Part shown: one piece after another, positions 43,799 through 52,233 of the stretch
Layout of the letters: every line of letters begins with the position of its first letter
Numbering within the stretch: position 1 is the stretch's first letter
Assembly (NCBI RefSeq): GCF_013376045.1
Contig: NZ_JABMJG010000006.1
Span: 186,001 to 250,000 of the forward strand
Direction of reading: 5' to 3'
DNA length: 64,000 nt
DNA from: Variovorax sp. SG517
Lineage (GTDB): Bacteria; Pseudomonadota; Gammaproteobacteria; Burkholderiales; Burkholderiaceae_C
Notes under the pieces: model-generated
Database searches by the model: none
Told to the model about the DNA's origin: nothing
The model's input: the letters and a program-made list of their open reading frames with translations, nothing else
Position numbers and translations under genes: made by a program

Positions 43799-44992
43799 TC
43801 AGGACTGTGGGTCGAAAGCGATGGCGTCGAAGCCCGAGCCCTGCTCGAGCGTTCGATGGACCGGACACTTCTGCGCGACCTCCAGCAAATGGGCGCGCTG
43901 TTCGTCATCCAAGGCACCCTCGATGGCAACCTGCCGACTGAAGACATCCGGGGGCGAGCGGTCCTTGTCGCGACGATGGTTCACTGCCGTGCGGATGCGG
44001 GTCACCGGCCATCCTCTGCCATCGGCGTAATGGCGCAGCGTCATCGTGGTGCATGCGGCAAGCGCCGACGACAGCAGGTCATAGGGCGTCGGCCCGGAGC
44101 CGAGCCCGCCAGCGGTCTCGGGCTCGTCGGCCAGCCAGCGGGAGCCACCTGAGCGCAGCGCCAGCTGGAATTTGCCCAAGCCGGTCTCCTCGGCCACAGC
44201 ATCCGCCGGCTCAGCTGGTGAGATGGCCGGCTCCGGCAGATAGCGCTGGGCCCAGACAGCTATGAGGCTTGCCGCATATTCGGCATCCTCGCGTCTGGAC
44301 AGCAGATGGTCCGCATCGCCGAGCGATACGTAGCTCTTCGGGTGCCGGGCCGCAAGGAAGATATGCGTCGCGTTCTCGATGTCGACCGTCTGGTCGCGCG
44401 GTGCGTGCAGCACCAGCAACGCCCGGCGAAGCGCACCGATGCGCGCGCCCTGGTCATGCCCTCGCAGGTCATCGACGAAGGCCTTGCTCACAGACATCGG
44501 TCGTCCAACGACCTTCAGGAGCGTTTCCGGCTCGCCATCCAGTCGCGCCAGTCCCTCGGGGTCGAGCAGGTGCAGCACATGCCCAACATCGAACGGTGCG
44601 GCGATCGTCGCCACGGCGCGCGCACTGTCGATGCTGCCCGCCGCCGCGAGAATGGCCGCGCCGCCCAGGCTGTGTCCGATCAGCAGGTCGGGCGGCATGC
44701 CCGCGTCCTTCATCGCTTCAGCGGCCGACACCAGGTCCTGCACGTTGAGGCTGAAACTCGAATCCGCAAAACTGCCTTCGCTGTCGCCAAGGCCGGTAAA
44801 GTCGAAGCGGAGCACGCCGATGCCGGCGCTAGCCAGAGCGCGGGCCACGCGTACCGCGGCCAGGTTCTTCTTGCCGCAGGTGAAGCAGTGCGCGAAAAGC
44901 GCCCAGCCGCGCTGTATGCCTTCCGGCATCTCCAGTGTGCCCGACAGGCGCTGGCCCTCGCGATTGAGGAAATCGAATGAGCGAGTTGGCAT
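43799..44992 (-). CDS. Alpha/beta hydrolase fused to an OsmC domain
   Basis: 397 aa. Residues 1-255: serine hydrolase with Ser108 in GHSLGGA and late DADHLLS. Residues about 270-397: OsmC fold with PTPYDLLSSALAACTTMTLR and a second Cys in AQKCPVHRTL. This bifunctional architecture is known in proteobacteria but the substrate is unclear; coupling an ester or thioester hydrolase with a hydroperoxide or thiol reductase is one reading. Confidence 0.88.
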   Translation of the reverse strand: MPTRSFDFLNREGQRLSGTLEMPEGIQRGWALFAHCFTCGKKNLAAVRVARALASAGIGVLRFDFTGLGDSEGSFADSSFSLNVQDLVSAAEAMKDAGMPPDLLIGHSLGGAAILAAAGSIDSARAVATIAAPFDVGHVLHLLDPEGLARLDGEPETLLKVVGRPMSVSKAFVDDLRGHDQGARIGALRRALLVLHAPRDQTVDIENATHIFLAARHPKSYVSLGDADHLLSRREDAEYAASLIAVWAQRYLPEPAISPAEPADAVAEETGLGKFQLALRSGGSRWLADEPETAGGLGSGPTPYDLLSSALAACTTMTLRHYADGRGWPVTRIRTAVNHRRDKDRSPPDVFSRQVAIEGALDDEQRAHLLEVAQKCPVHRTLEQGSGFDAIAFDPQS

Positions 44993-45003
44993 GGTGTCTT
45001 CCT

Positions 45004-45390
45004 TCAGGCCACGGTTGTACGAATTCGCACGCCTGACTTCAGCGTCAGCGTGACCGGCGTGCGCTCGGCGATCTCAGCCAGTCTCGCTTTCTGCGCCTCG
45101 TCCAACCCAACGATGCGAAGCGACCGTTCCACAGCCATGACATCGCCATCGCGCGACAGATGCAACTTCACCTCCACGGATTCGAGCGGCCACTTCTTGA
45201 GATTGGCATACATGCGCAGCGTGATCGCCGTGCATGCACCCAGGGCCGCGATCAGCAGGTCATAGGGCGCAGGGCCGGTGTCTGCGCCACCCAGCGAGGA
45301 TGGCTCGTCCGCGACGAGCCTGTGGCGGCTGCCCACCTCTATCTGCGTGCGGTAGCCATCGCGACCGATTGCTGCAATGCCATGCGTCAT
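45004..45390 (-). CDS. OsmC-family protein lacking the second cysteine
   Basis: 128 aa. PAPYDLLIAALGACTAITLR holds the first Cys; at the second position, usually CPV, it has TPVTLTL. So it is unlikely to be a classic two-Cys peroxidase. In tandem with the hydrolase-OsmC fusion and a quinone reductase. Confidence 0.85.
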   Translation of the reverse strand: MTHGIAAIGRDGYRTQIEVGSRHRLVADEPSSLGGADTGPAPYDLLIAALGACTAITLRMYANLKKWPLESVEVKLHLSRDGDVMAVERSLRIVGLDEAQKARLAEIAERTPVTLTLKSGVRIRTTVA

Positions 45391-45417
45391 CAGCGAACCT
45401 CGTTCTCGAACGGCGTG

Positions 45418-46020
45418 TCAGGCTACAAGGCGATTGGCCAGCCGCGCCACATGCGTGCCTTGGAAGCGCGCGATCGAAAGCTCGTTGGCGGACGGCATGC
45501 GCTGGCCGTCGGCTCCGGCGAGGGTCCCCGCGCCGTAAGGTGAGCCTCCGGTGATCTCGGCCATGTTCGTCAGCCCCGTGCACGAGTACGGCACGCCGAC
45601 GACCAGCATGCCGTGGTGCAGCAGCGCCGTATGGAACGACGCGATGGTGGTCTCATGGCCGCCGTGTTGGGTGGCTGTCGACGTGAATACGCCGCCGAGC
45701 TTTCCGATGAGCGCGCCCGTGGCCCAGAGGCTGCCGGTCTGATCGAGGAAAGTTCGCATCTGGCCCGCCATGCCGCCGAAACGCGTGGGCGTACCGAACA
45801 GGATGGCGTCGTAGCCCGGAAGCTCCGCCACCGTGGCGATTTCAGCGTCCTGTTCGACTTTGGCGCCCGCCTGGCGCAATGCCTCGGCGGACATCGTCTC
45901 CGGCACACGCTTGACGGTGGCTTCACCGCCGGGAACCGAGCGCACGCCTTCGGCGACCGCTTTCGCCATCTGCTCGAGATGGCCATACATGCTGTAGTAA
46001 AGAACGAGGATCTTGCTCAC
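45418..46020 (-). CDS. wrbA: NAD(P)H:quinone oxidoreductase (WrbA type)
   Basis: 200 aa flavodoxin-like enzyme that reduces quinones by two electrons, avoiding semiquinone radicals. KILVLYYSMYGHLEQMA FMN loop, GTPTRFGGMAGQMRTFLD and TATQHGGHETT are diagnostic. The GTG at 46020 is used because it gives the normal family N-terminus. First gene of the run to 42831. Confidence 0.88.
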   Translation of the reverse strand: MSKILVLYYSMYGHLEQMAKAVAEGVRSVPGGEATVKRVPETMSAEALRQAGAKVEQDAEIATVAELPGYDAILFGTPTRFGGMAGQMRTFLDQTGSLWATGALIGKLGGVFTSTATQHGGHETTIASFHTALLHHGMLVVGVPYSCTGLTNMAEITGGSPYGAGTLAGADGQRMPSANELSIARFQGTHVARLANRLVA

Positions 46021-46068
46021 GATGAGGGACTTGAAAGAAGGATGAGATACGGCAATGGCGTCGGGCGA

Positions 46069-46100
46069 ATAGTAGAAAGGCAGGCCGATGGGCACTAGGC
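46069..46100 (-). promoter_or_regulatory. Shared promoter-like element (copy E, weak)
   Basis: Minus strand: GCCTAGT, 17 nt, TCTACTAT, 49 nt upstream of wrbA. Two mismatches in each box relative to copy D, but the spacing is exact. Confidence 0.45.
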
Positions 46101-46150
46101 GTTTGCCAATGACTACGGTGTTGACGCCTTCGCACCAATCGAGGTGCGGC

Positions 46151-46519
46151 TCAGTCCTGCAGCAACGTCGCGTCGCGCCAGCACAGCAGGGACAGCACTA
46201 CGCCTTCGCCGTCGATCTCGAATTCGTCCGGCAGCGGGCCGTCGATCCATTCGAGCTGCACGGCACCTGCCAGTTGCTGCCGAAGCTCTTGCTCCCAGCC
46301 CGGACCGCGCGCCATCCAGGTCAGATTCGCATCGTCCCCGTCGGGTGATGACGCAAGCATCACGACGACACGCATCGCTGGCAAGCCGCCGCCCCCTGTG
46401 GGCTGGATGGCCCAGAGGCGCTGGATGGCAGCGTTGGCGTCATACCAGCTCGAAAGGACGGTGGACGAAGGCACGTCCTGACGACGTGCATCGAGAGAAG
46501 GGTCGAGGGATATTTTCAT
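46151..46519 (-). CDS. Hypothetical protein
   Basis: 122 aa, no family recognised. Contains a glycine run (PTGGGGLPAMRV) and an acidic C-terminal half (EWIDGPLPDEFEIDGEGVV). The ATG at 46519 is preferred over a TTG at 46528. Lies 48 nt downstream of the histidine kinase gene and is probably co-transcribed with it. Confidence 0.55.
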   Translation of the reverse strand: MKISLDPSLDARRQDVPSSTVLSSWYDANAAIQRLWAIQPTGGGGLPAMRVVVMLASSPDGDDANLTWMARGPGWEQELRQQLAGAVQLEWIDGPLPDEFEIDGEGVVLSLLCWRDATLLQD

Positions 46520-46567
46520 GAAATGCAATCCATCAAGCGCCGGGGCGCGGGTCGGGAATTCGGGTGC

Positions 46568-47347
46568 TCAGGAATGGGAGCGGCGATGAAGAGGAATCCA
46601 CACGTTGAATTCGGCGCCATGGCCGATGCCCGCCGACGTCGCCTTGACGAAGCCGCCATGCGCCACCGTCAAGCCGTGAACAAGTGCGAGGCCGATGCCG
46701 AAACCGCCATGAGAACCATCGGCGGCAGCACCACCCTGGCTGAACAGGCCGAAGACGTGCGGCAGGAATTCGGGCGCGATACCGCAGCCGCGGTCCTCGA
46801 CGCAGATGCGGGCGAAGCCGTCCTCCGCGCGGAGACGTACGACGATCTCGGCCCCTTCGGGCGAGAACTTCATGGCGTTGTCCAACAGGTTGCCGACGAT
46901 CTGCTCAAGCCGTACCGCGTCGGCATGGCAACGGATCGGATCGCTGGCTTGCACCTCCGTGCGGATACGGCCACCGCGCCAGTTAGCGTCCAGCACAGCA
47001 GCTAGGCGCGCCACCAACTCACCCAGGTCCACCTCCGCGCAATGTAGTGCGAGCTTGCCGGTACGCACCCGTGAGAAATCGAGCAAGTCATTGATGATCC
47101 GGGTCTGGCTCTCGATGGCGCGCTGGATCGATTCGGCGATACCGCGGATGTGCCCCGATACGGTCGACGCGGGCAATCGTTGCAGGAGCCCAGCGTTCAT
47201 CTGGATGATGTTCAGGGGCTGCTTGAGTTCATGCGACACCACGGCCAGGGCCCGGTCCCGGGTCGCGCAGCGCAAGTGCAGGGCCGCGCGAGGATCGAGG
47301 ATCGCTGCCGAGGCGCCTTGGTGATCGGGTTTGGGCAGGGCACTCAT
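46568..47347 (-). CDS. Soluble orphan sensor histidine kinase
   Basis: 259 aa. H-box His39 in VVSHELKQPLNIIQ, N-box NLLDNAMKFSPE, G1 DRGCGIAPE, G2 GGFGIGLALV. No membrane segment or PAS domain is visible; a start at 47425 would add 26 residues. No response regulator is adjacent, though two LuxR-type proteins lie 12 kb away. The shared promoter element (copy F) is upstream. Confidence 0.85.
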   Translation of the reverse strand: MSALPKPDHQGASAAILDPRAALHLRCATRDRALAVVSHELKQPLNIIQMNAGLLQRLPASTVSGHIRGIAESIQRAIESQTRIINDLLDFSRVRTGKLALHCAEVDLGELVARLAAVLDANWRGGRIRTEVQASDPIRCHADAVRLEQIVGNLLDNAMKFSPEGAEIVVRLRAEDGFARICVEDRGCGIAPEFLPHVFGLFSQGGAAADGSHGGFGIGLALVHGLTVAHGGFVKATSAGIGHGAEFNVWIPLHRRSHS

Positions 47348-47463
47348 GTTCGCTGCGGATGTGCGAGGAAACAGGCAGCGGCAAGCGGGTGCGCGCTGGG
47401 CATGGAAGAAGGAGTCATGGGTCATCCGTTCGGAAGTCGACTGAAGGCGTTGCGAGCGGCGCG

Positions 47464-47495
47464 ATCGTAGGAGCCCGCCGCCGCCGCTGGAAGGC
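47464..47495 (-). promoter_or_regulatory. Shared promoter-like element (copy F)
   Basis: Minus strand: GCCTTCC, 17 nt, CCTACGAT, upstream of the histidine kinase. It sits in the 547-bp gene-free stretch 47348-47894, back to back with the promoters of the NB-ARC gene. Confidence 0.68.
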
Positions 47496-47599
47496 ATGTG
47501 CCGCGGCCCACCGTGTTGTCGGGCAGGCACCAATACCAATCCACCACGAACACGAGGTCGGCATCGTTAGCCGTTTCGGGATGCATCGTCCGACACAGG

Positions 47600-47631
47600 G
47601 CCCATCGACATGGCCCGGCCAGACCTACGAT
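47600..47631 (+). promoter_or_regulatory. Shared promoter-like element (copy G, weak -35)
   Basis: GCCCATC, 17 nt, CCTACGAT, 264 nt upstream of the winged-helix/NB-ARC gene. The -10 box is perfect, the -35 box is poor. Confidence 0.4.
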
Positions 47632-47683
47632 GACCAGCCGGATCGCTCCGGCGAAGCAGTCGCGCAAGAGCTGGAAAAAAACC

Positions 47684-47710
47684 TGTCACAAAACACCCGG
47701 CCCGAACGTC
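47684..47710 (+). promoter_or_regulatory. Perfect ECF41-type promoter
   Basis: TGTCACA at 47684-47690, exactly 16 nt, CGTC at 47707-47710. This is the published ECF41 consensus. It lies 185 nt upstream of the NB-ARC regulator and about 2.3 kb before the ECF41 sigma gene. Confidence 0.7.
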
Positions 47711-47894
47711 TTTGGTATGGAGACGCGGACGCGTGTCCGGCCGGCATGCAGCCCCGCAGCGACCTGGCCTGCAGTGGCAGCGGCCTCCTGGATGGACCCG
47801 ATTTGCCGATCAAGACCTCTACCGAATTGACCATGAGCGCTCGCCGAGCCATCGCATGCGGCCTTGCCCGACACCCTTGCTGACGGAGTTCCGC

Positions 47895-49835
47895 ATGTCA
47901 TCACTGCCTGCCTACCCGCCACAGGCGACCGCCGAAGTCCTATGGCGCTTCGGTCCCTTCGTCGTGTACGAAACACAGCGCCGACTCGAACGCACCGGAG
48001 AGGCCGTTCGGCTGGGCTTCCGCTCCTTCGAGCTGCTGCTCCAACTGGTCAAGCACGCCGGCAAGGTGCTCGGCAAGGATGAGTTGCTCGCTACCGTCTG
48101 GGCCGGCGTGATTGTCGAGGATGCCAGTGTTCGCGTGCAGATGTCCATGCTTCGCAAAGCCCTGGGCCGACCGGGCGCCAGCGACGACTGCGTCGAATGG
48201 ATCTCGAACATTCCACTGCAGGGCTATCGACTCAACGGCAGGGTCCTGCGCGAATGCACCGACACCACCCGCCCCGGAACGCTCTCGATGGCGATCGCGG
48301 CGTCCTTTGCATCCCAGTCCGCCGCCCCCGCGTTCACGAAGCTGCCGACGCGGCTGACCCGACTAATCGGCCGAGAAGCCGACCTGAAACGGCTGCTGAC
48401 GGCCATGGACACCAGCCGCATCGTCACCCTTGCGGGCCTTGGCGGCATCGGCAAGACGCGTCTCGCCATCCACACTGCGGAATGCCATCAGACCCGGACG
48501 GGCATGCAGATCGCCTTCGTCGACCTTTCGCCACTGATCGGCGAAGACCACGTGGCGGGAGCCTTGGCGCGGGCGCTGGGAGTGCCGTCCGACGCACCCG
48601 ACACGATGCATGCAATTCACCGGCAGCTCGAAGGGCGCGATGTGCTGCTGCTGATCGACAACTGCGAGCACGTCGTGGACGCACTCGCACCCTTGATCGC
48701 CGGACTGCTCGCTGCGCTGCCCAAGCTGCGCATCCTCGCTACAAGCCGGGAGGCTTTCCGCATGGAGGGCGAACGCGTGCTGCGACTGGCGCCGCTCGTC
48801 GTGCCCGAGACGGACCGATTGACGTTGGCCCAAGCAATGCGCTCTGCGGCGGTCGAACTGCTGGTGGAGCGGGCGCAGGCCGCCGGCGCGCGCCAGTTCG
48901 GCGATTCGGACGGCGCGCTTCTTGCGCGGATTGCACGGCAGGTCGATGGCATCCCGCTGGCCATCGAACTGGTGGCGGCGAGGCTGGGCGTGCAATCGAT
49001 CAACGACCTGGCGTCGCGACTGAACGACCACATGCGGCTCTACTCCGCCGGCAACGCGACGGTACTTGCACGGCATCGAACGCTTGCCGCAGCCCTCGAC
49101 TGGAGCATCGCGCTGCTGAACCCGCAGGAGCTCAGCCTCTTTCGCCTCCTGTCGGTCTTTCGAGGCCGGTTCGACCTGAATTCCGCGCTGAGGCTCGCCG
49201 AAGGCGACATGGACACCGAATCCGCCTTCGATGCCTTGATCTCGCTGGCCAACAAGTCGCTGGTCTCCTTCGACAACAGCGATGCAGTTGCGCCTTATCG
49301 CCTGCTCGGCACGACAAGAAGCTACGCGGCCAATCTGCTCTCACGGACCGGCGAATCGCCCGCACTGGGGCGACGGCACGCCGAACTCATGCGCAGCCTC
49401 ATGGACGAGGCCACGGCGCAGCTGCCCAGGCTCGACATCGATTCGTGGACCGAGCGATACGCCCATCACCTGGACGACGTGCGGGCCGCCCTCGACGCCT
49501 GCCTTGCGCAGCCTGGCGGCACTGAGGCTGACACGACGACCGACATGGAGGTCGGCGTGGCGCTTGCCGTTACCTCCGCGCCGCTGTGGTTTCAGGCCTC
49601 GCAGGCCGAGGAGTATCGCAACCGTGTGCTCACCACCATCAACCGCCTCGAGCGGCTGCCGGGTGCTGATGCGAAGACGGTTACCGGGCTGCGCCTTGCG
49701 CTGACCGCTCGCCTCACTCTGCGCCCCGAGCCACACAGCGAGCGCCTCGGCATGGAAAGCGAGGCGAAGGCGCTCTACTTGAGCGCCGCTCGCTCCGGAC
49801 CGGGCTCTGCGTCAAACCGCACCCCCCAAAAGTAG
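47895..49835 (+). CDS. Winged-helix / NB-ARC regulator, truncated at the C-terminus
   Basis: 646 aa, close to the 916-aa protein at 31470-34220. Winged helix at 15-118, P-loop GLGGIGKT at 181-188, Walker B VLLLIDNCEH, ATSREAFRMEGE. The alignment ends shortly after the LWFQASQAEEYRNRV segment, where the paralogue continues with about 310 residues of TPR-like repeats. The last about 30 residues (SERLGMESEAK to NRTPQK) look unrelated, as after a deletion or frameshift. It may be inactive or constitutively altered. GGAG lies 5-8 nt before the ATG. Confidence 0.82.
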   Translation: MSSLPAYPPQATAEVLWRFGPFVVYETQRRLERTGEAVRLGFRSFELLLQLVKHAGKVLGKDELLATVWAGVIVEDASVRVQMSMLRKALGRPGASDDCVEWISNIPLQGYRLNGRVLRECTDTTRPGTLSMAIAASFASQSAAPAFTKLPTRLTRLIGREADLKRLLTAMDTSRIVTLAGLGGIGKTRLAIHTAECHQTRTGMQIAFVDLSPLIGEDHVAGALARALGVPSDAPDTMHAIHRQLEGRDVLLLIDNCEHVVDALAPLIAGLLAALPKLRILATSREAFRMEGERVLRLAPLVVPETDRLTLAQAMRSAAVELLVERAQAAGARQFGDSDGALLARIARQVDGIPLAIELVAARLGVQSINDLASRLNDHMRLYSAGNATVLARHRTLAAALDWSIALLNPQELSLFRLLSVFRGRFDLNSALRLAEGDMDTESAFDALISLANKSLVSFDNSDAVAPYRLLGTTRSYAANLLSRTGESPALGRRHAELMRSLMDEATAQLPRLDIDSWTERYAHHLDDVRAALDACLAQPGGTEADTTTDMEVGVALAVTSAPLWFQASQAEEYRNRVLTTINRLERLPGADAKTVTGLRLALTARLTLRPEPHSERLGMESEAKALYLSAARSGPGSASNRTPQK

Positions 49836-49858
49836 CAGAGGAAGCTCTCGCCAACACA

Positions 49859-49889
49859 GGCTGCCGCATTGGCAACGGGCTCCTACGCT
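49859..49889 (+). promoter_or_regulatory. Shared promoter-like element (copy H)
   Basis: GGCTGCC, 16 nt, CCTACGCT, 110 nt upstream of the ECF41 sigma gene. One nucleotide shorter spacing than the others. Confidence 0.58.
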
Positions 49890-49927
49890 TGCAACATCTG
49901 CGAGTCCCTCCGAAGTGACAAGCAGGC

Positions 49928-49954
49928 CGTCACAGGCGCGGGGGGCGGCACGTC
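49928..49954 (+). promoter_or_regulatory. ECF41-type promoter (one mismatch) before the sigma gene
   Basis: CGTCACA at 49928-49934, 16 nt, CGTC at 49951-49954. One change from the TGTCACA-N16-CGTC consensus; would give autoregulation. Confidence 0.6.
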
Positions 49955-49998
49955 TTCTTTGGCACGGGGCTTCTCCGCAAGAACCATCCACACACCTC

Positions 49999-50895
49999 AT
50001 GAACGACACAGACGGCACCAATGAGATCAGCAACGTCTTCGACAGCCTGCGGCCACGGCTGCACGGCATCGCCTACCGGATGCTCGGCTCGACCGAGGAA
50101 GCCGAAGACGTCGTGCAGGACGCCTGGCTGCGCAGGCGCCAGGCGACGAACGGTGCCATCGACAACGAGGAAGCCTGGTTGGTGTCGACCGTCACCCATC
50201 TGGCGATCGACCGGTTGCGCAGCGCGAAGGTGGAACGCGAGCACTACATCGGCATGTGGCTACCCGAACCGGTGATGTCCGACAACTCGCCCTCGCCGGA
50301 GCAGATGCTGGAGAAGGCGGAGTACATCTCGATCGCCTTTCTCACCGTGCTGGAGCGGCTCTCGCCGGAGAGTCGCGCGGCATTCCTGATGCGCGAGGTC
50401 TTCGGCGCCAGCTACGGCGATATCGCCCACATCCTGGGCAAGACCGAAGCCGCCAGCCGCCAGCTCGTGCACCGGGCGAAGCTCCAGATCCTCGAGAAGC
50501 GCAAGCGTTTCCGGGTCGCGCCGGAGGAGCACATCCGCCTGCTGAAGGAATTTTCCGAGGCGGCGCAGCGCGGGGACTTCGCCGCGTTGCGCTCCCTGCT
50601 GTCGGACGACGCCGAGTTTATCGGCGACGGCGGCGGCAAGGTGCCGAGCTTCGACGCTCCGCTCAAGGGCCGCGACCGCATCGCGCAGCTCTATTTCGCG
50701 ACCAGCAGGCGGTACGGAGACAAAGTGCGCATGCGGATCGCACCGATCAACGGCGAATGGGGGTTCCTGCGCTTCATCGACGGCGTGCTCGAGTCCGTGC
50801 AGTCGGTGGAGACCGACGGCGCGGGAATCACCCGGATCCAGGCCCAGAGAAATCCGGAAAAGCTGGCCGCGCTGGCCTCATTGCTGAAGTTCTAG
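49999..50895 (+). CDS. sigJ: ECF41-family RNA polymerase sigma factor (SigJ type)
   Basis: 298 aa. Sigma-70 region 2 (about 12-80, RMLGSTEEAEDVVQDAWLR) and region 4 (about 108-165, YGDIAHILGKTEAASRQLVH), then a SnoaL-like C-terminal domain with the DGGGK motif (210-214) and a terminal NPEKL (NPDKL-type) motif, both hallmarks of ECF41. The C-terminal domain replaces an anti-sigma factor. ECF41 targets are usually carboxymuconolactone decarboxylase-like and oxidoreductase genes, both present in the window. Confidence 0.92.
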   Translation: MNDTDGTNEISNVFDSLRPRLHGIAYRMLGSTEEAEDVVQDAWLRRRQATNGAIDNEEAWLVSTVTHLAIDRLRSAKVEREHYIGMWLPEPVMSDNSPSPEQMLEKAEYISIAFLTVLERLSPESRAAFLMREVFGASYGDIAHILGKTEAASRQLVHRAKLQILEKRKRFRVAPEEHIRLLKEFSEAAQRGDFAALRSLLSDDAEFIGDGGGKVPSFDAPLKGRDRIAQLYFATSRRYGDKVRMRIAPINGEWGFLRFIDGVLESVQSVETDGAGITRIQAQRNPEKLAALASLLKF

Positions 50896-51042
50896 AGGCT
50901 CACTCGCCCTCCCGAGCAGCTCGGAGGTGGTGCCCGGACCGGTCATAACAAACATTGACAGGCATTAACTGGTCCTTGTTTGCCGTCGCGCGCAGAGTGC
51001 TCGTTGTGAGAAGGCCGTCCCCACGGCCTTCATGCCACCGAG

Positions 51043-52056
51043 ATGCTGCAAATGACGAATTCTTCCCTGCCCTGCCCCACTTCCATTCCCCTCACGCCGC
51101 GTGCGGACCCGCTGGCTTCGAGCTTCGCGACCAGCTATGCGGGTGTCGTGGCCTTCATTGCCGTCGTGACCGAAGGCAGTTTTGCCCGCGCAGCGGACCG
51201 GCTGGGCATCGGGCGATCCGCGGTGAGCCGCAGCGTTCAGAAGCTGGAGGATCAGCTCAATGTCAGGCTCTTCACCCGGACCACGCGGAGCACCTCGCTG
51301 ACGCGGGAAGGCGATCTCTTCTATGCCAACTGCCACACCGGAGTCGACCGGATCGTCCAGGCCGTCGAAGAGATGCGTGACCTGCGCGAGGGCCCACCGC
51401 GAGGGCACCTGCGCATCAGCTCGTCCGTCGGCTTCGGCCGGCGCGTGGTCGCCCCTTTGCTCGGCGATTTCCTTGCCGCGTACCCGGAAGTATCGATCGA
51501 CTTGCTGCTTAACGACAAGCCGACCGACTTCACATCGGACCGCGTGGACATCGCCTTCCGCAACGGCCGTATGGAAGACGCACAGATCATCGCCAAGCAG
51601 ATCATCCCCATGCAACTGCTGGTCTGCGCCTCGCCGGGCTACCGGGATGCGCATGGCCTGCCGACCTCGCTGGACGAACTGATGAGCCACCAGTGCATCA
51701 ACTTTCGCACCGCCTCGGGTCGCGTCGCCGAGTGGGAATTCAAGGCGGACGGACTGCTCCGCAGGTTCGCGCCGGCGTCAAAGCTCACCTACAACGATGC
51801 GGACCTGGTGCTCCAGGCCGTACTCGATGGACACGGCATCGCGCAAATGGCGGGATACCTGATCTGCGAGCCGCTGCGCAAGGGCTCGCTGGTGACCTGC
51901 CTGACGCAGCACGTCCCCGACGACCACGGACACTACATCTGCTACCTGAGCCGGCAGCATCTTCCCTCACGTATGCGCGTCTTCATCGACTTCATGACGA
52001 CACGCATCCGCGCGGCGGACCTCCAATGCCTCACGGACCTCGACGCACCGGATTAA
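51043..52056 (+). CDS. LysR-family transcriptional regulator
   Basis: 337 aa. The HTH (about 45-64, GSFARAADRLGIGRSAVSRS) is preceded by a 35-residue extension. PBP2 effector domain of the CrgA type (LLLNDKPTDFTSDRVDIAFR). It lies between the sigma gene and a haloperoxidase-like hydrolase, in the same direction. Confidence 0.88.
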   Translation: MLQMTNSSLPCPTSIPLTPRADPLASSFATSYAGVVAFIAVVTEGSFARAADRLGIGRSAVSRSVQKLEDQLNVRLFTRTTRSTSLTREGDLFYANCHTGVDRIVQAVEEMRDLREGPPRGHLRISSSVGFGRRVVAPLLGDFLAAYPEVSIDLLLNDKPTDFTSDRVDIAFRNGRMEDAQIIAKQIIPMQLLVCASPGYRDAHGLPTSLDELMSHQCINFRTASGRVAEWEFKADGLLRRFAPASKLTYNDADLVLQAVLDGHGIAQMAGYLICEPLRKGSLVTCLTQHVPDDHGHYICYLSRQHLPSRMRVFIDFMTTRIRAADLQCLTDLDAPD

Positions 52057-52121
52057 ACGTGCACCGCCGTCTCCGGACGCGTATTGGTGCGCGCCCAGCA
52101 ACAGCGTGCGTCCCTTCGCGA

Positions 52122-52153
52122 ATCTACCGGCGCGCGAATGCCGAACCTACGAT
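52122..52153 (+). promoter_or_regulatory. Shared promoter-like element (copy I)
   Basis: ATCTACC, 17 nt, CCTACGAT, 80 nt upstream of the haloperoxidase-like gene. Confidence 0.68.
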
Positions 52154-52233
52154 GGCTTCCGTCTCACGGCATTCGCGCTGCACAGGTGCGCCGTGTTCGT
52201 AATCCGGATCTCCACCCCGTCTCAAAGGAAATC

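Noticed and set aside
51778..51970. Small minus-strand frames inside the LysR gene
   Set aside because: Shadow frames of a well-supported regulator.
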